Shown here piece after piece: positions 11,141 through 11,690 of a DNA stretch of 11,690 bases. The stretch is from contig CAYPDC010000122.1 in the NCBI GenBank assembly GCA_964409355.1, forward strand, positions 1 to 11,690, written 5' to 3'. The notes below the pieces were generated by a model. That model was not told the origin of the DNA. It saw only the letters and a list, made by a program, of their open reading frames with translations, and ran no database searches. The DNA is from PCC-10605 sp964409355. GTDB lineage: Bacteria; Cyanobacteriota; Cyanobacteriia; Cyanobacteriales; Cyanobacteriaceae. A program made the position numbers and the translations under genes. Position 1 is the stretch's first letter. Each line of letters begins with the position of its first letter.

Positions 11141-11401
11141 TTACTCCAAAGGTTCAATATTTTCTAATGGTTTATTTTGTCTTGCTAATTGCCAATTTTC
11201 TCTTAATTCGGCTTAATGTAATGAAGCCCATTCAATAACTATCCCTAAAATTCGTGGGCTTAATTTTCCTTGTAAAATAGACAATTTTTCAATATCTATA
11301 ATTGCTTTTTGTTGGTTATATCTCACATGAAAATGAGGAGGCGGATGATCGTTATAATACATGGTTATAATGATTCCTAAAAAACGACTAATTTCTGGCA
11401 T
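11141..11401 (-). pseudogene. DUF4160-domain protein, nonsense-mutated at codon 63
   Basis: The start at ATG 11401 is supported by AAGGAG six bases upstream. The protein begins MPEISRFLGIIITMYYNDHP, with the DUF4160 hallmark HPPPHFHVRY (about 19-28) and IDIEKLSILQGKLSPRILG. At codon 63 TAA (11213-11215) interrupts the frame, after EWASLH. The frame then continues AELRENWQLARQNKPLENIE to PLE and a natural TAA at 11141-11143, the normal family ending. CAA to TAA is the likely change, since the family usually has Q or a similar residue here. The 62-residue product lacks the C-terminal helix. A longer open frame upstream to 11494 is translated HIP1 repeat and is not used. Confidence 0.85.
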
Positions 11402-11435
11402 ATTTTTCTCCTTAATATTGTAAGTTTTTAACAGT

Positions 11436-11489
11436 GCGATCGCCAAAGGTGGCGCTGCGCGATCGCCAAAGGTGGCACTGCGCGGTCGC
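11436..11489. repeat. Tandem 23-base HIP1 repeat
   Basis: Two 23-base units (11436-11458 and 11459-11481) share GCGATCGCCAAAGGTGGC and differ at one base; a partial third begins GCGGTCGC (11482-11489), a HIP1 with one substitution. The unit matches the dispersed element at 6540-6568. It separates the DUF4160/DUF2442 and HicA cassettes. No promoter is obvious between it and the DUF4160 start. Confidence 0.8.
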
Positions 11490-11527
11490 ACCATCGAGAG
11501 AAATAAGTAATCATCTTTTGGTAAACC

Positions 11528-11690
11528 TTATTTAAGTTCGTTAAACTCTTCCTCTGTAATACCTAGCTGACTTAAAATTTCCTTAAACAACCAACCGCCA
11601 ATTTCTGCATTGCCATGAATAGGAATTGTAGTTGCTCTTCCGTCAATATGTTGCCAACGGGCATGACTACCTTTTTGACGAACTTTTTGA
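11528..11690 (-). CDS. hicA: HicA-type mRNA interferase toxin, 3' part (runs off the window)
   Basis: The last 53 residues are visible, and the frame is open to the window edge. RQKGSHARWQH contains the conserved G-S-H with the catalytic histidine. GRATTIPIHGNAEIGGWLFK and EILSQLGITEEEFNELK are the standard HicA ending. HicA is a small double-stranded-RNA-binding-fold toxin that cleaves mRNA. The start codon and N-terminus lie beyond 11690. No HicB-like antitoxin follows downstream (11402-11527 holds only repeats), so HicB is either upstream, outside the window, or lost. Nothing broken is visible in this portion. Confidence 0.85.
   Translation of the reverse strand, partial: QKVRQKGSHARWQHIDGRATTIPIHGNAEIGGWLFKEILSQLGITEEEFNELK

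Noticed and set aside
2764..11401. Reassigned stop codon or programmed readthrough explaining the internal TAA/TGA codons
   Set aside because: Intact genes here end at TAA or TGA, several through TAATG overlaps, and the long parA and methyltransferase genes contain no internal stops. Independent mutations are simpler.
11402..11494. N-terminal extension of the DUF4160 frame
   Set aside because: It is translated HIP1 tandem repeat; a good Shine-Dalgarno sequence stands before ATG 11401 and the family begins there.

Overview
The window looks like low-GC, HIP1-rich cyanobacterial DNA. About ten copies of the octamer GCGATCGC are scattered through it, with many further CGATCG cores. Coding sequence is AT-rich, and intergenic DNA carries short C-rich and HIP1-containing repeats. 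Gene families such as BrnT/BrnA, DUF2442/DUF4160 and small PIN and RelE proteins are common in Geminocystis- or Cyanobacterium-like genomes; the genus assignment is inference. No rRNA, tRNA, transposase, replication initiator or CRISPR array was seen.

Layout. (1) 63-2152, minus strand: a two-gene partition-like operon. A ParA-type ATPase with an N-terminal HsdR_N/PD-(D/E)XK-like domain is coupled to a ParB-like protein ending in a SAP/Rho-N-type domain. Repeats upstream are candidate operator or centromere sites. (2) 2470-3168, plus: an antitoxin and a VapC-type PIN toxin killed by one in-frame TAA. (3) 3177-3386, minus: a truncated copy of an AbrB-type antitoxin whose intact paralogue lies at 7064-7324. 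(4) 3451-3570: a tandem HIP1/C-rich repeat. (5) 3684-5723, plus: an intact C5-cytosine methyltransferase overlapping a restriction-endonuclease-like gene broken by a TGA and a frameshift. (6) 5860-8542, minus: a small uncertain ORF, a RelE-type pair, an AbrB/PIN pair, a decayed HigB-like toxin and a BrnT/BrnA pair. (7) 8725-9317, plus: an intact MazEF pair. (8) 9543-10014, plus: a BrnT killed by an early TAA followed by an intact BrnA-like antitoxin. (9) 10109-11690, minus: a RelE-type pair, a decayed ORF, DUF2442 with a nonsense-mutated DUF4160, and the 3' part of a HicA toxin running off the edge.

The region is therefore an accessory island made almost entirely of addiction modules (toxin-antitoxin and restriction-modification) beside a partition operon. 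In four modules the harmful partner carries a disabling point lesion (VapC, BrnT-2, the nuclease) or a frameshifting indel (HigB-like), and for the first three the antidote partner next door is intact. DUF4160 has the same kind of lesion next to an intact DUF2442. The cassettes are separated by short C-rich/HIP1 repeats, and one duplicated cassette breaks exactly at such a repeat. Four modules look fully intact: MazEF, BrnTA-1, the AbrB/PIN pair and the two RelE-type pairs counted together as one class.

All family calls come from motif recognition in the translations; no database search was run.
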